From the NCBI GenBank assembly GCA_025456495.1, contig JALOKO010000319.1, forward strand, positions 1 through 5,200: DNA of 5,200 nucleotides, written 5' to 3'. The notes beneath the pieces were generated by a model. The model did not search any database and was not told the DNA's origin. It saw nothing but the letters and a program-made list of their open reading frames with translations. Origin of the DNA: Bryobacterales bacterium (GTDB taxonomy: Bacteria > Acidobacteriota > Terriglobia > Bryobacterales > Bryobacteraceae). The position numbers and the translations under genes were made by a program. Shown here one piece after another: positions 1 through 5,200 of the stretch (its first letter is position 1; every line of letters begins with the position of its first letter).

Positions 1-2
1 CG

Positions 3-533
3 GAGTCCTTGCAGGGCGAAGACCGGAAAGCAGCCCTGACGAAGGCGGCTGACCTGTACGGCAAGTCATTGGAAGCCACCCCCAACGCCCCCGTGTTCAA
101 CAACCGTGGCTTGATTCTGGCCAAGTTGGGCGACATGGACGGAGCCAAGGCGGCGCTGGAGCAGGCGGCGAAACTCGATCCGCTCAACGGCGGCATGTAC
201 TACTACAACCTGGGCGCGGAACTGGTGAATCGCAACAACACCGACGGAGCGATTGAGGCCTTCAAGCTGGCCACCGCCGCTGACCCGAAGCACGTGAACG
301 CCCACTACCAGTTGGCAATGTCCCTGATTGGCAAGGCCCAAATGGATGACAAAGGCAACGTCATTCCTCCAGACGGCACCATCGAAGCCTTGGAAAAGGT
401 CGTCAGCCTAGCCCCGGGTACGCCCCAGGCGGAACAGGCCAGCGCGATGCTTTCCACGCTAACCAGTTCCGTGGACACCCGGTACACCGCCCCCGGCGCG
501 CAGAAGCCAAAGCCGGCCAAGCGGCGCAACTAG
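3..533 (+). CDS. TPR-repeat protein, C-terminal part (5' end outside the window)
   Basis: This is the C-terminal 176 codons of a tetratricopeptide-repeat protein. The frame is open to the left edge. The TTG at 9 has no ribosome binding site, so the true start lies upstream. Helix-turn-helix repeats are visible. A partial unit covers about nt 33-83 (ends LEATP). A full unit covers about 87-182 (NNRGLILAKLGDMDGAKAAL, ending KLDP). Another covers about 189-287 (YYYNLGAELV...AIEAFKLATAADP). A last one covers about 288-416 and carries an inserted loop (MDDKGNVIPPDG) between its helices. The protein ends in a Pro/Lys/Arg-rich tail (QKPKPAKRRN). TPR arrays act as protein-protein scaffolds, so the fold does not give a specific function. 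In Acidobacteria similar repeats often sit behind a secreted N-terminal domain, but that part is not visible here. The TPR call is firm and the role is unknown. Confidence 0.85.
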   Translation, partial: ESLQGEDRKAALTKAADLYGKSLEATPNAPVFNNRGLILAKLGDMDGAKAALEQAAKLDPLNGGMYYYNLGAELVNRNNTDGAIEAFKLATAADPKHVNAHYQLAMSLIGKAQMDDKGNVIPPDGTIEALEKVVSLAPGTPQAEQASAMLSTLTSSVDTRYTAPGAQKPKPAKRRN

Positions 534-548
534 ATCATCCCCTGCACA

Positions 549-581
549 CGAGGCGGCTACCGCACGCAGGTGGCCGTCTCG
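549..581 (+). other. Stem-loop downstream of the TPR gene
   Basis: A 13-bp stem pairs 549-561 with 569-581 around a 7-base loop (562-568). It includes two G-U wobbles (553/577 and 558/572). The wobbles are tolerated only in plus-strand RNA, which fits transcription from the TPR gene. No T run follows, so it is not a textbook terminator by itself. It may protect the 3' end of the TPR transcript or work with the next hairpin. Confidence 0.45.
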
Positions 582-600
582 ACCACAGGCCCTTAACTCG

Positions 601-640
601 AAGGGCGTCCCGGATATCCGCGACGCCCTTTCCGTTTCTT
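601..640 (+). terminator. Rho-independent-type terminator after the TPR gene
   Basis: A perfect 9-bp stem (AAGGGCGTC at 601-609 with GACGCCCTT at 622-630) encloses the palindrome CGGATATCCG (611-620), which can extend the hairpin. It is followed by the T-rich stretch TTTCCGTTTCTTTC. The tail is interrupted by C and G, so efficiency is uncertain. It lies 97 bases after the TPR stop and only 23 bases before the next start codon. Confidence 0.6.
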
Positions 641-653
641 TCGCCAGAATTCC

Positions 654-959
654 ATGATCCGGGCCATTCTTTACCTATTGCTGTCCATTTTCCTCATCAC
701 CTTCATCCGACTGGTGATCGGGATCGTAATGAAGGGTCTGAACGCCTATCTGAACCCGGTTCCTCCCACCACCGCTTCCAAGGGCGCCCCAACATCGACC
801 GCCACTCCCAAGTCCGGCGTCCTCCGCAAGGATTCCCACTCTGGCGTCTACATCGCCGAAGATTCCGCCATCGTCAAAGTCATCAACGGCCAAACCCACT
901 ACTTCGCCAACGAAGAGAACTTCCGCGCCTTTCTCCAGCAGGCTGGCACACGCGGCTAG
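654..959 (+). CDS. Small membrane-anchored protein with a cysteine-less YHS/PP0621-like domain
   Basis: This 101-residue protein has an N-terminal hydrophobic helix (about residues 4-26, ILYLLLSIFLITFIRLVIGI). A Pro/Thr/Ser-rich linker follows (about 35-55), then a soluble domain (about 57-96). That domain reads LRKDSHSGVYIAEDSAIVKV, then INGQTHYFANEENFRAFL. The layout matches small membrane proteins with a YHS/TRASH-like zinc-finger region, whose usual pattern is DPVCGxYV...GxxYYFCSxxCxxxF. Here the positions expected to be Cys are Ser, Ala and Asn, and the protein has no cysteine at all, so metal binding by the usual ligands is not possible. The ATG at 654 gives the full hydrophobic helix, but no clear Shine-Dalgarno precedes it. 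The function is unknown. The domain assignment is from recalled pattern similarity and is moderate; the gene itself is likely real. Confidence 0.75.
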   Translation: MIRAILYLLLSIFLITFIRLVIGIVMKGLNAYLNPVPPTTASKGAPTSTATPKSGVLRKDSHSGVYIAEDSAIVKVINGQTHYFANEENFRAFLQQAGTRG

Positions 960-1063
960 GCCCCGCCTTCGCCCTTCGCAAGGCAGCTTCTCCGCCGTGT
1001 CGTGTTACTGCTAACTGCTGTCGACAGGTTCCCCTGGGCGGATGAAGCCACAAGATCCTATCG

Positions 1064-1789
1064 ATGAACGTCACACTCCAGCAGCTCAACCGTTGGCTGA
1101 GTCAGTCATCGGAACACCCGCAGTTGGAGCTCAAGCAAGCCAAAACACAGTTCGACTTCAAGTAGCTGCGTGAGTTCTTTGCAGCAATCGCAAACGAGCG
1201 CGGCGGTCATGATCATTCTCGGCGTATCGGACAAACTACCCCGTCGGGTCGTGGGAACTGCTGCGTATCCCAATCTATCTGCTGGGAGCGGCAAACAAGC
1301 CACTGGACGGGCTTGGGTTCCGTGTCCACTTCTGGACTCTAGCCCGTGGCGCCAATCGAAGGAGTTATCGACGGCTACCAGTCCCGCAACGAACGCATGG
1401 CCAGCCTGATGCGGCGCTTCGGAATCTCTGAAGAACAGAGCAGTGGAATTGACCGGGTGGTCATGATTGCGGAAGCTCTCCCGCTTCCTGCGCCGGACTT
1501 TCGCTCCGGGTATGGTCGCACGAACGCAACCATCGCAGGTCCGAGGGGCATTGATTCGATGGATCGCGCGGAGCGGGTACCAGCGTGCTACCAGCACTGC
1601 GCTCAGAAATGCTTGATGAACGAGTGGATGACGAGTGAGTTTCTCCGCGAAAGAGACCGGTTCCCGGAAGCCAATAGCGCCATCATTTCCCAAAGGATCG
1701 CAACCACGATTGACGCGAATCTGATCACGCTGGACGAGAAGGAAGGCAGTTCCCGAAAATTCGCCCGATACCTCCCTCTTTGGGCCTGA
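1064..1789 (+). pseudogene. Decayed AlbA_2/Schlafen-type putative DNA-binding (RecG-like, AAA-4) gene
   Basis: This is the remnant of a family in which an N-terminal AlbA_2 domain is followed by a long C-terminal part. From ATG 1064, frame 2 reads TLQQLNRWLSQSSEHPQLEL, then KQAKTQFDFK and a TAG at 1163-1165. The same frame continues LREFFAAIANERGG. At about 1208-1211 the reading shifts by one base to frame 3 (IILGVSDKLPRRVVGTAAYP). A short stretch then fits best in frame 1 (LDGLGFRVHF, 1303-1332). The sequence jumps to the C-terminal part in frame 2: PIEGVIDGYQSRN, SLMRRFGISEEQSSGIDRVV, ACYQHCAQKCLMNEWMT and SRKFARYLPLWA, stop at 1787-1789. Family members I recall are roughly twice this length, so the middle is apparently deleted. 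The GTG at 1346 has no ribosome binding site and an in-frame stop sits two codons before it, so the C-terminal frame is unlikely to be a functional gene. Confidence 0.8.
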
Positions 1790-1902
1790 CCCTGTCGAAA
1801 CCACTTGGCGCCAGGAGTGGACGCACTGCCCTAAGGGATTGAATCGAAGGAGCTTTTTTCCATGCGCTTCCCTTGGCCCTCCCCATCCATAGCGGGCCAT
1901 CC

Positions 1903-3543
1903 CTACTCCTGCTGCCGCAAACTGGCTTCGCGGGCCGCTTGGAATTCGTCGCCCGGCTGCCAGGTGCTGGTTCCCTCTGCTGCCGCGGCTTCCATTCCCA
2001 GGGCAAAGCCGAACTTTGCCAACTGCTCCAAGCCACTGAAATCCCAGCTTTCCTGATATTCATCCGTGGGCTTGTGGTAAGCGTCCGCGCGGTAGGCAGC
2101 GTTGATTTCTTTGCCGTAGCTGGCCGGTTTGCCCACGTATTCTTCCCCCGGGTTGATGCTGAATGCAGGGACCCCCGCCTTCGCCATCGAAAAATGGTCG
2201 CTGCGGTAGAAATAGCCCTGCTCGGGCGCCGGGTCAGAGTCGATCCGCAGGGAAAAGCGCTGGGCCATGCGCTGCACCAGGGGCCAGAGGCTGGTGCGTT
2301 CGGCGCCATTGATGACAACGTTGGCCAGCCGCCCGCCAGGAAGCAAGCCATCGTAGTTTAAGTTGACATAGTTCTTCGCCAGCGGTAGCACAGGATGCGT
2401 CGCGTAGTAGGCCGAACCATGCAGCCCGCTTTCCTCGGCCGTCACAAATACGAAGAGAGCACTGCGGCGCGGCTTGCGCTCCAACCCGGCCCAAGCGCGA
2501 GCGAGTTCCAGCACGACGGCGCAGCCGGTGGCGTTATCCACGGCACCGTTGAAAATCTTGTCCCCCGTCACTGAGGGGCCAATGCCCAGATGGTCCCAGT
2601 GGGCGCTGAAGAGGATGTGCTCGCCGGACGCGGCGGGCAGTGAACCCGGCACTAGCGCTGCCACATTGCGCGTGTCCATCGTGCGCACCTTCGCGGGAAG
2701 AGAGCCGCGCACCTTCACTCCCAGCGGAAGCGGCTGGAAGTCGCGCTTCCCCGCCATCGCCATCAACTCGTCTGCCGTCTTGCCCGAAGCAGCCAGCAGG
2801 GCCGGGGTGGCGCGGCTGTGCAGCCAGGCCGCTACGGCAAGGCGAGCTTCACCGGGTTGGCGCAGGACCTGCTGTTGCTCTCTGCCCCAGGAGTTCCTCA
2901 CAACACCCCATTCGTAGCCGGCAGTGTCATCGGTATGCAGGATGATGGCGCCCAGCGCGCCCTGGCGCAGCGCCTCCTCGTACTTGTAGCTCCAGCGGCC
3001 GTAGTACATCAGGGCCTTTCCCTTAAACAGCTTCGGGTCGTCGCGGCCAGGCTCGTTGGTGAACAACACCACAATCTTGCCCTTCACGTCTACGTTCTTG
3101 TAGTCGTTCCATTGAAACTCGGGGGCTACGATCCCGTGGCCCACAAACACCGCCTCAGCCTCGAAGGTGGTTTCTGCTTGCTGCAGCATGCTGTTGCCCA
3201 CCCAATCCGCCAGCCAGCGCAACGCAGTGGGCTGTCCATCACGCACCACGGCGAGGGTGGCCGTGTCCTGGGTTTGCACCCCCGCCATCTGAAAGTTCTG
3301 GAAGTAGGTGCCGTTGTCCCCTGCGGGCTGCAGGCCCATCAGTTCCAACTGGGTGGCGATATAGTCCGTGGCCAGGTCACCGCCACGCACGCCGACGCCA
3401 CGCCCCTCCAGCGCATCGCTGGCCAGGAAGCGCGTGTGAGCGGCAATACGTCGGCCTTGGATGGCGTCACTCTGCGCGGAGGCGTGGGTACCCAGAGTGG
3501 CGAACACGAAACAGGCAGCGAAAGCGAAGCGAATCAAGCGCAT
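1903..3543 (-). CDS. Secreted M28 family zinc aminopeptidase with PA domain
   Basis: This 546-residue exported metallopeptidase removes residues from peptide N-termini using two zinc ions. The chosen start (ATG at 3543) gives a clean signal peptide of about 23 residues (MRLIRFAFA...HASA, cleavage before QSD) and an AGGA ribosome binding site. A PA-type insert spans about residues 130-245 (VFVGHGIVAPEFQWNDY, GKIVVLF, GALGAIILH). The M28 catalytic core is complete: SAHWDHLGIG (H315, D317), FNGAVDNATG (D336, bridging Asp), VTAEESGLHGSAYY (E370 catalytic, E371 ligand), NLNYDG (D398), YRSDHFSMAKAGVPAF and YHKPTDEY (H490). The length is normal for PA-containing M28 enzymes. An in-frame ATG at 3624 would add 27 residues and overlap the truA start, and it would bury the signal peptide. 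It probably acts in the periplasm or outside the cell on peptides or dipeptides. Exact substrate cannot be read from the sequence. Confidence 0.93.
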   Translation of the reverse strand: MRLIRFAFAACFVFATLGTHASAQSDAIQGRRIAAHTRFLASDALEGRGVGVRGGDLATDYIATQLELMGLQPAGDNGTYFQNFQMAGVQTQDTATLAVVRDGQPTALRWLADWVGNSMLQQAETTFEAEAVFVGHGIVAPEFQWNDYKNVDVKGKIVVLFTNEPGRDDPKLFKGKALMYYGRWSYKYEEALRQGALGAIILHTDDTAGYEWGVVRNSWGREQQQVLRQPGEARLAVAAWLHSRATPALLAASGKTADELMAMAGKRDFQPLPLGVKVRGSLPAKVRTMDTRNVAALVPGSLPAASGEHILFSAHWDHLGIGPSVTGDKIFNGAVDNATGCAVVLELARAWAGLERKPRRSALFVFVTAEESGLHGSAYYATHPVLPLAKNYVNLNYDGLLPGGRLANVVINGAERTSLWPLVQRMAQRFSLRIDSDPAPEQGYFYRSDHFSMAKAGVPAFSINPGEEYVGKPASYGKEINAAYRADAYHKPTDEYQESWDFSGLEQLAKFGFALGMEAAAAEGTSTWQPGDEFQAAREASLRQQE

Positions 3544-3549
3544 GGGAGT

Positions 3550-3553
3550 TCCT
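3550..3553 (-). promoter_or_regulatory. Ribosome binding site of the M28 peptidase gene
   Basis: AGGA on the minus strand lies 6 bases before the ATG at 3543. It supports that start over the in-frame ATG at 3624. Confidence 0.65.
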
Positions 3554-3560
3554 GGATACG

Positions 3561-3566
3561 AGTATA
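3561..3566 (-). promoter_or_regulatory. Possible -10 element of the M28 peptidase gene
   Basis: TATACT on the minus strand matches five of six bases of the sigma-70 -10 box. The sequence 17 bases upstream (about 3584-3589) is a poor -35. The predicted transcript would have a very short leader of about 11 bases, just including the AGGA. It is a weak call from position and one hexamer only. Confidence 0.28.
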
Positions 3567-3622
3567 CGGGCTGAGGACAGGCTTGGGGACTCCGTTCGCC
3601 GCGCGGGCTATCCTGAGAATGC

Positions 3623-4498
3623 ATGGTTGCCTGGAAGTTGGTGGTGGAATACGACGGATCACGGTATCACGGATGGCAGGAGCAGAAGAACGCCCCACGT
3701 ACCGTGCTGGGCGCGCTGCGTCAAGCGGCCGAAGACGCGCTGGGCGTGGCACTGGAAATGCAAGGCGCCGGCCGAACCGACACGGGCGTGCATGCCCTGG
3801 GCCAGGTGCTGCATGTGAAGGGGAATCCGCGGGGCGCCTGGTCGGCTGAGGCCTTGCGCGATGCCATCAACCAGCGGCTGGGCCACGACATCGCGGTCCT
3901 TTCCGTAGAGGAAGTGCCCCTGCGCTTCCACGCTCGCCATCACGCCGCCGCCCGCAGCTATCTCTACCGTATCTCCTTGCGCAAGAATGCTTTCGCCAAG
4001 CGCCATGTGTGGTGGGTGAAGGAAGCCCTGGACGCCCGGGCGATGCAGGCGGCGGTGGCGCTGCTGCCAGGACGCCACGATTTCAGCGCCTTCCGCGCCG
4101 ATGACCCCTCGCGTCCCGACGACTCGCCCATCGTGGTCGTGGAGTCCGCCAGCCTCTCCCGCCTCGGCGAGGAATGGCAGTTCCGCATCACCGCCTCCCA
4201 TTTCGTCTGGCGACAGGTACGGCGCATCACCGGAGCCCTCGTCCAGATCGGACTCGGCCACATGACCCTCGAAGACTTCCGCGCCGCACTCTCGGGTGAC
4301 CTGAGGCAGCAAGCGCGGTTGGCCGCGGCAACAGCCCCAGCCGCAGGTTTGTTTCTGGAAGCAGTCCGGTATCCCGAGGATCTGGATGTCGTCATGAAGC
4401 CGGCGCGGAAGCAGACCGCATCCGCGCCACGCCATCGCTCTGGCAACCCACATCCACCGCGTCCCAAAAAGAACAGCCCGCCACGACGGGCGGGCTGA
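3623..4498 (+). CDS. truA: tRNA pseudouridine(38-40) synthase TruA
   Basis: TruA converts uridines 38, 39 and 40 in the anticodon arm of many tRNAs to pseudouridine in the cytoplasm. The family signature is clear: KLVVEYDGSRYHGWQ at residues 5-19, the catalytic motif GAGRTDTGVHALGQV with catalytic Asp53, RFHARHHAAARSYLYRI (101-117), GRHDFSAFR (150-158) and HFVWRQVRRITGALVQIGLG (193-212). The conserved core ends near GLFLEAVRYPED (residues 242-253). TruA is usually about 245-270 residues; this one has 291 because of a 38-residue Pro/Arg/Lys-rich tail. The last part of that tail is encoded by the stem and A-run of the opposite-strand hsp20 terminator. The ATG at 3623 starts just before the conserved first strand; only a weak GAG precedes it. 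It is divergent from the M28 gene and convergent with hsp20, so it is probably monocistronic. Confidence 0.97.
   Translation: MVAWKLVVEYDGSRYHGWQEQKNAPRTVLGALRQAAEDALGVALEMQGAGRTDTGVHALGQVLHVKGNPRGAWSAEALRDAINQRLGHDIAVLSVEEVPLRFHARHHAAARSYLYRISLRKNAFAKRHVWWVKEALDARAMQAAVALLPGRHDFSAFRADDPSRPDDSPIVVVESASLSRLGEEWQFRITASHFVWRQVRRITGALVQIGLGHMTLEDFRAALSGDLRQQARLAAATAPAAGLFLEAVRYPEDLDVVMKPARKQTASAPRHRSGNPHPPRPKKNSPPRRAG
4466..4496 (-). terminator. Rho-independent terminator of hsp20, inside the truA 3' end
   Basis: Read on the minus strand, a perfect 8-bp GC-rich stem (AGCCCGCC at 4489-4496 with GGCGGGCT at 4475-4482, loop 4483-4488) is followed by GTTC and five Ts (4466-4470). This is a classic intrinsic terminator for hsp20, 28 bases past its stop. 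On the plus strand no T run follows the hairpin, so it should not stop truA transcription well. It covers the last truA codons up to the first base of the stop codon. Confidence 0.82.
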
Positions 4499-4505
4499 GG
4501 GGAAC

Positions 4506-4523
4506 GCGCGGTCAACCCCGCGC
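4506..4523 (-). other. Short GC-rich hairpin abutting the hsp20 stop codon
   Basis: GCGCGG (4506-4511) pairs perfectly with CCGCGC (4518-4523) around a 6-base loop, directly after the hsp20 TAA. No T run follows on either strand. It may add to termination together with the adjacent terminator hairpin, or act for truA on the other strand. Confidence 0.4.
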
Positions 4524-4967
4524 TTACTGGTGGATGTTTACCTTGATGGCGCGCGGCTTGGCGATTTCCTTCTTCGGTACGGTCACCGTCAGGACGCCGT
4601 CCTTGTAGTCGGCCGCCACATTCTCAGCGTCTGCGTAGTCCGGCAGCGCGAAGGCCCGCACGAAGCTCCCGTAGCTGCGCTCAATGCGGTGATAGCCGCG
4701 GTCCTCTTCCTTCTTTTCGAAACGCCGCTCGCCCTTCAGGGTCAGGGTCCCGTTTTCCAGCCGGATGTCCATGTCCTCCAGCTTCATTTCGGGGAGGTCC
4801 GCCTTCAGGACCAGGGAGTTTTCGGTCTCGCGAATATCCACCGCCGGCGACCAGGGCCGCGAACTGGTGGGTTCGCTGAAGAAGCGGTTCAGGGTGTCCT
4901 CCAGCATCCGGAAAGATGCGACGGGGAGCCCGCTCATTTCAAATGGATCGTATTTGGTGATTGCCAT
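4524..4967 (-). CDS. Hsp20/alpha-crystallin family small heat-shock protein
   Basis: This 147-residue ATP-independent chaperone binds unfolding proteins during stress and holds them for refolding by the DnaK/ClpB machinery. It has a short N-terminal arm (1-37, with SFRMLEDTLNRFF). The alpha-crystallin domain runs about 38-132: SPAVDIRETENSLVLKADLP, then LTLKGERR, YHRIERSYGSFVRAFALP, and the hallmark KDGVLTVTVPK at 122-132. The C-terminal arm carries the I-x-V/I motif (IKVNI, 141-145) that links dimers into oligomers. The length and motifs are typical of class A bacterial Hsp20. The start is fixed by a strong AGGAGG ribosome binding site. It has its own strong promoter and a terminator, so it is a single-gene unit; it converges on truA with a 25-base gap between stops. 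Confidence 0.96.
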   Translation of the reverse strand: MAITKYDPFEMSGLPVASFRMLEDTLNRFFSEPTSSRPWSPAVDIRETENSLVLKADLPEMKLEDMDIRLENGTLTLKGERRFEKKEEDRGYHRIERSYGSFVRAFALPDYADAENVAADYKDGVLTVTVPKKEIAKPRAIKVNIHQ

Positions 4968-4977
4968 TGTTGATCAT

Positions 4978-4983
4978 CCTCCT
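4978..4983 (-). promoter_or_regulatory. Strong ribosome binding site of hsp20
   Basis: AGGAGG on the minus strand lies 10 bases upstream of the ATG at 4967, slightly longer than the usual spacing. It sits directly after the leader hairpin at 4985-4998, so RNA structure could influence access to it. Confidence 0.8.
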
Positions 4984-4984
4984 C

Positions 4985-4998
4985 GGCAGTTTACTGCC
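4985..4998 (-). promoter_or_regulatory. Inverted repeat in the hsp20 leader
   Basis: On the minus strand GGCAGT-AA-ACTGCC is a perfect 6-bp dyad. As RNA it folds as GGCAG/CUGCC with a UAAA tetraloop. From the predicted transcription start near 5001-5005 it would lie at the very 5' end of the mRNA and end one base before GAGGAGG. It could be a stabilising 5' stem-loop or an operator for a dimeric repressor; the sequence alone does not decide. Confidence 0.5.
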
Positions 4999-5007
4999 TA
5001 CAACTGA

Positions 5008-5036
5008 ATCATATTATCTTAGTGCTATCGTGTCAA
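5008..5036 (-). promoter_or_regulatory. Sigma-70-type promoter of hsp20
   Basis: On the minus strand a perfect -35 TTGACA (5031-5036) is followed by a 17-base spacer and TATGAT (5008-5013), five of six matches to the -10 consensus. The start of transcription would be near 5001-5005, giving a leader of roughly 35 bases. An A/T tract (5048-5058) lies 12-22 bases upstream of the -35, where an UP element would sit. The spacer contains TAGCACT (5021-5027), which resembles one arm of the CIRCE heat-shock operator, but a second arm is missing. Confidence 0.75.
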
Positions 5037-5058
5037 GTTCTCTCGCGAAAAAATTTTA

Positions 5059-5200
5059 CCCCCCTTCCACATCCCAGCCTCCGCCTACCCGCCTCATTCT
5101 TGCCCCTTCCACCGTCACCCTTTTGCACGCCTGACGTCCTAGCCCTTGAGTGCACACCCCTGGCTCCATTTCTTCTGAGGAAACGCTCTCCACCAGCGTC
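5059..5200. other. C-rich region without recognisable gene
   Basis: The plus strand from about 5059 to 5126 is strongly pyrimidine-rich (CCCCCC, CCTCC, TACCCGCC, CCCCTTCCACC) and poor in G. I see no hairpin with a T run, tRNA or clear start with a ribosome binding site. Two minus-strand frames stay open to the right edge, one ending at a TAA at 5056-5058, but their translations are not recognisable and openness is expected from the purine-rich strand. A gene may begin or end just beyond the window. Confidence 0.4.

Noticed and set aside
965..984. Small hairpin GCCTT/AAGGC after the stop of the 101-residue membrane protein
   Set aside because: Only five base pairs with a 10-base loop and no T run; too weak to call.
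1801..1820. Hairpin CCACT/AGTGG followed further on by a T run (1854-1859) as a terminator
   Set aside because: The stem is only five base pairs plus an inner palindrome, and the T run is over 30 bases away. It does not form a terminator on either strand.
1106..1900. Open minus-strand frame of 264 codons over the pseudogene
   Set aside because: The plus strand has clear AlbA_2-family protein similarity in pieces; the minus translation has low-complexity, Arg-rich character and no recognisable motif.
1862..2056. Small plus-strand ORF preceded by AAGGAG
   Set aside because: It runs antisense through the 3' end of the M28 gene, the spacing from AAGGAG is long, and the product shows no recognisable features.
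3544..3624. N-terminal extension of the M28 peptidase to the ATG at 3624
   Set aside because: It would put 27 hydrophilic residues before an obvious signal peptide, has no ribosome binding site, overlaps the truA start, and a well-placed AGGA supports the ATG at 3543.
2818..3849. Long open frame on the plus strand, 343 codons
   Set aside because: It lies antisense to the M28 gene and in another frame over truA, both of which have full catalytic motifs; its translation shows no recognisable domain. It is a shadow of GC-rich codon use.
5002..5028. Complete CIRCE operator at the hsp20 promoter
   Set aside because: One arm matches seven of nine bases, but the partner at the fixed nine-base spacing matches about three of nine.
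5056..5199. C-terminal end of a minus-strand gene entering from the right
   Set aside because: The frame is open for 47 codons to a TAA at 5056-5058, but the second minus frame is also open, the strand is purine-rich and the translation is unrecognisable.

Overview
The window looks like an ordinary chromosomal segment of a GC-rich Gram-negative bacterium. The best guess is Acidobacteriota of the Solibacter/Bryobacter type. This rests on the mix of a long TPR protein, a small membrane-anchored YHS-like protein, a secreted PA-domain M28 peptidase and a class A Hsp20 with a sigma-70-type promoter. It is an inference from remembered family resemblance, not a search.

Layout: the 3' end of a TPR-repeat gene (+) enters from the left and is followed by two stem-loops, the second terminator-like. 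Next comes a small one-helix membrane protein (654-959, +) whose soluble domain resembles a YHS/TRASH-type metal-binding domain with every expected cysteine replaced. From 1064 to 1789 lies a decayed gene (+) of the AlbA_2/Schlafen-type putative DNA-binding family, with an internal stop, frame changes and a large central deletion. A secreted M28 zinc aminopeptidase (1903-3543, -) converges on this pseudogene. It is divergent from truA (3623-4498, +), with 79 bases between the two start codons. TruA converges on an Hsp20 small heat-shock protein gene (4524-4967, -) with 25 bases between stops. The right end (4985-5200) holds the hsp20 leader, a strong promoter with an A/T tract upstream, and a C-rich stretch without a recognisable gene.

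The genes do not form a pathway. Each is apparently its own transcription unit: protein-protein scaffold (TPR), small membrane protein, exported peptide degradation (M28), tRNA modification (TruA) and protein-folding stress (Hsp20). The most interesting points are the cysteine-less YHS-like domain, the hsp20 terminator lying inside the truA 3' end and encoding part of the TruA tail, and the compact hsp20 control region. I see no sign of a new multi-gene system, mobile element, CRISPR array or RNA gene.
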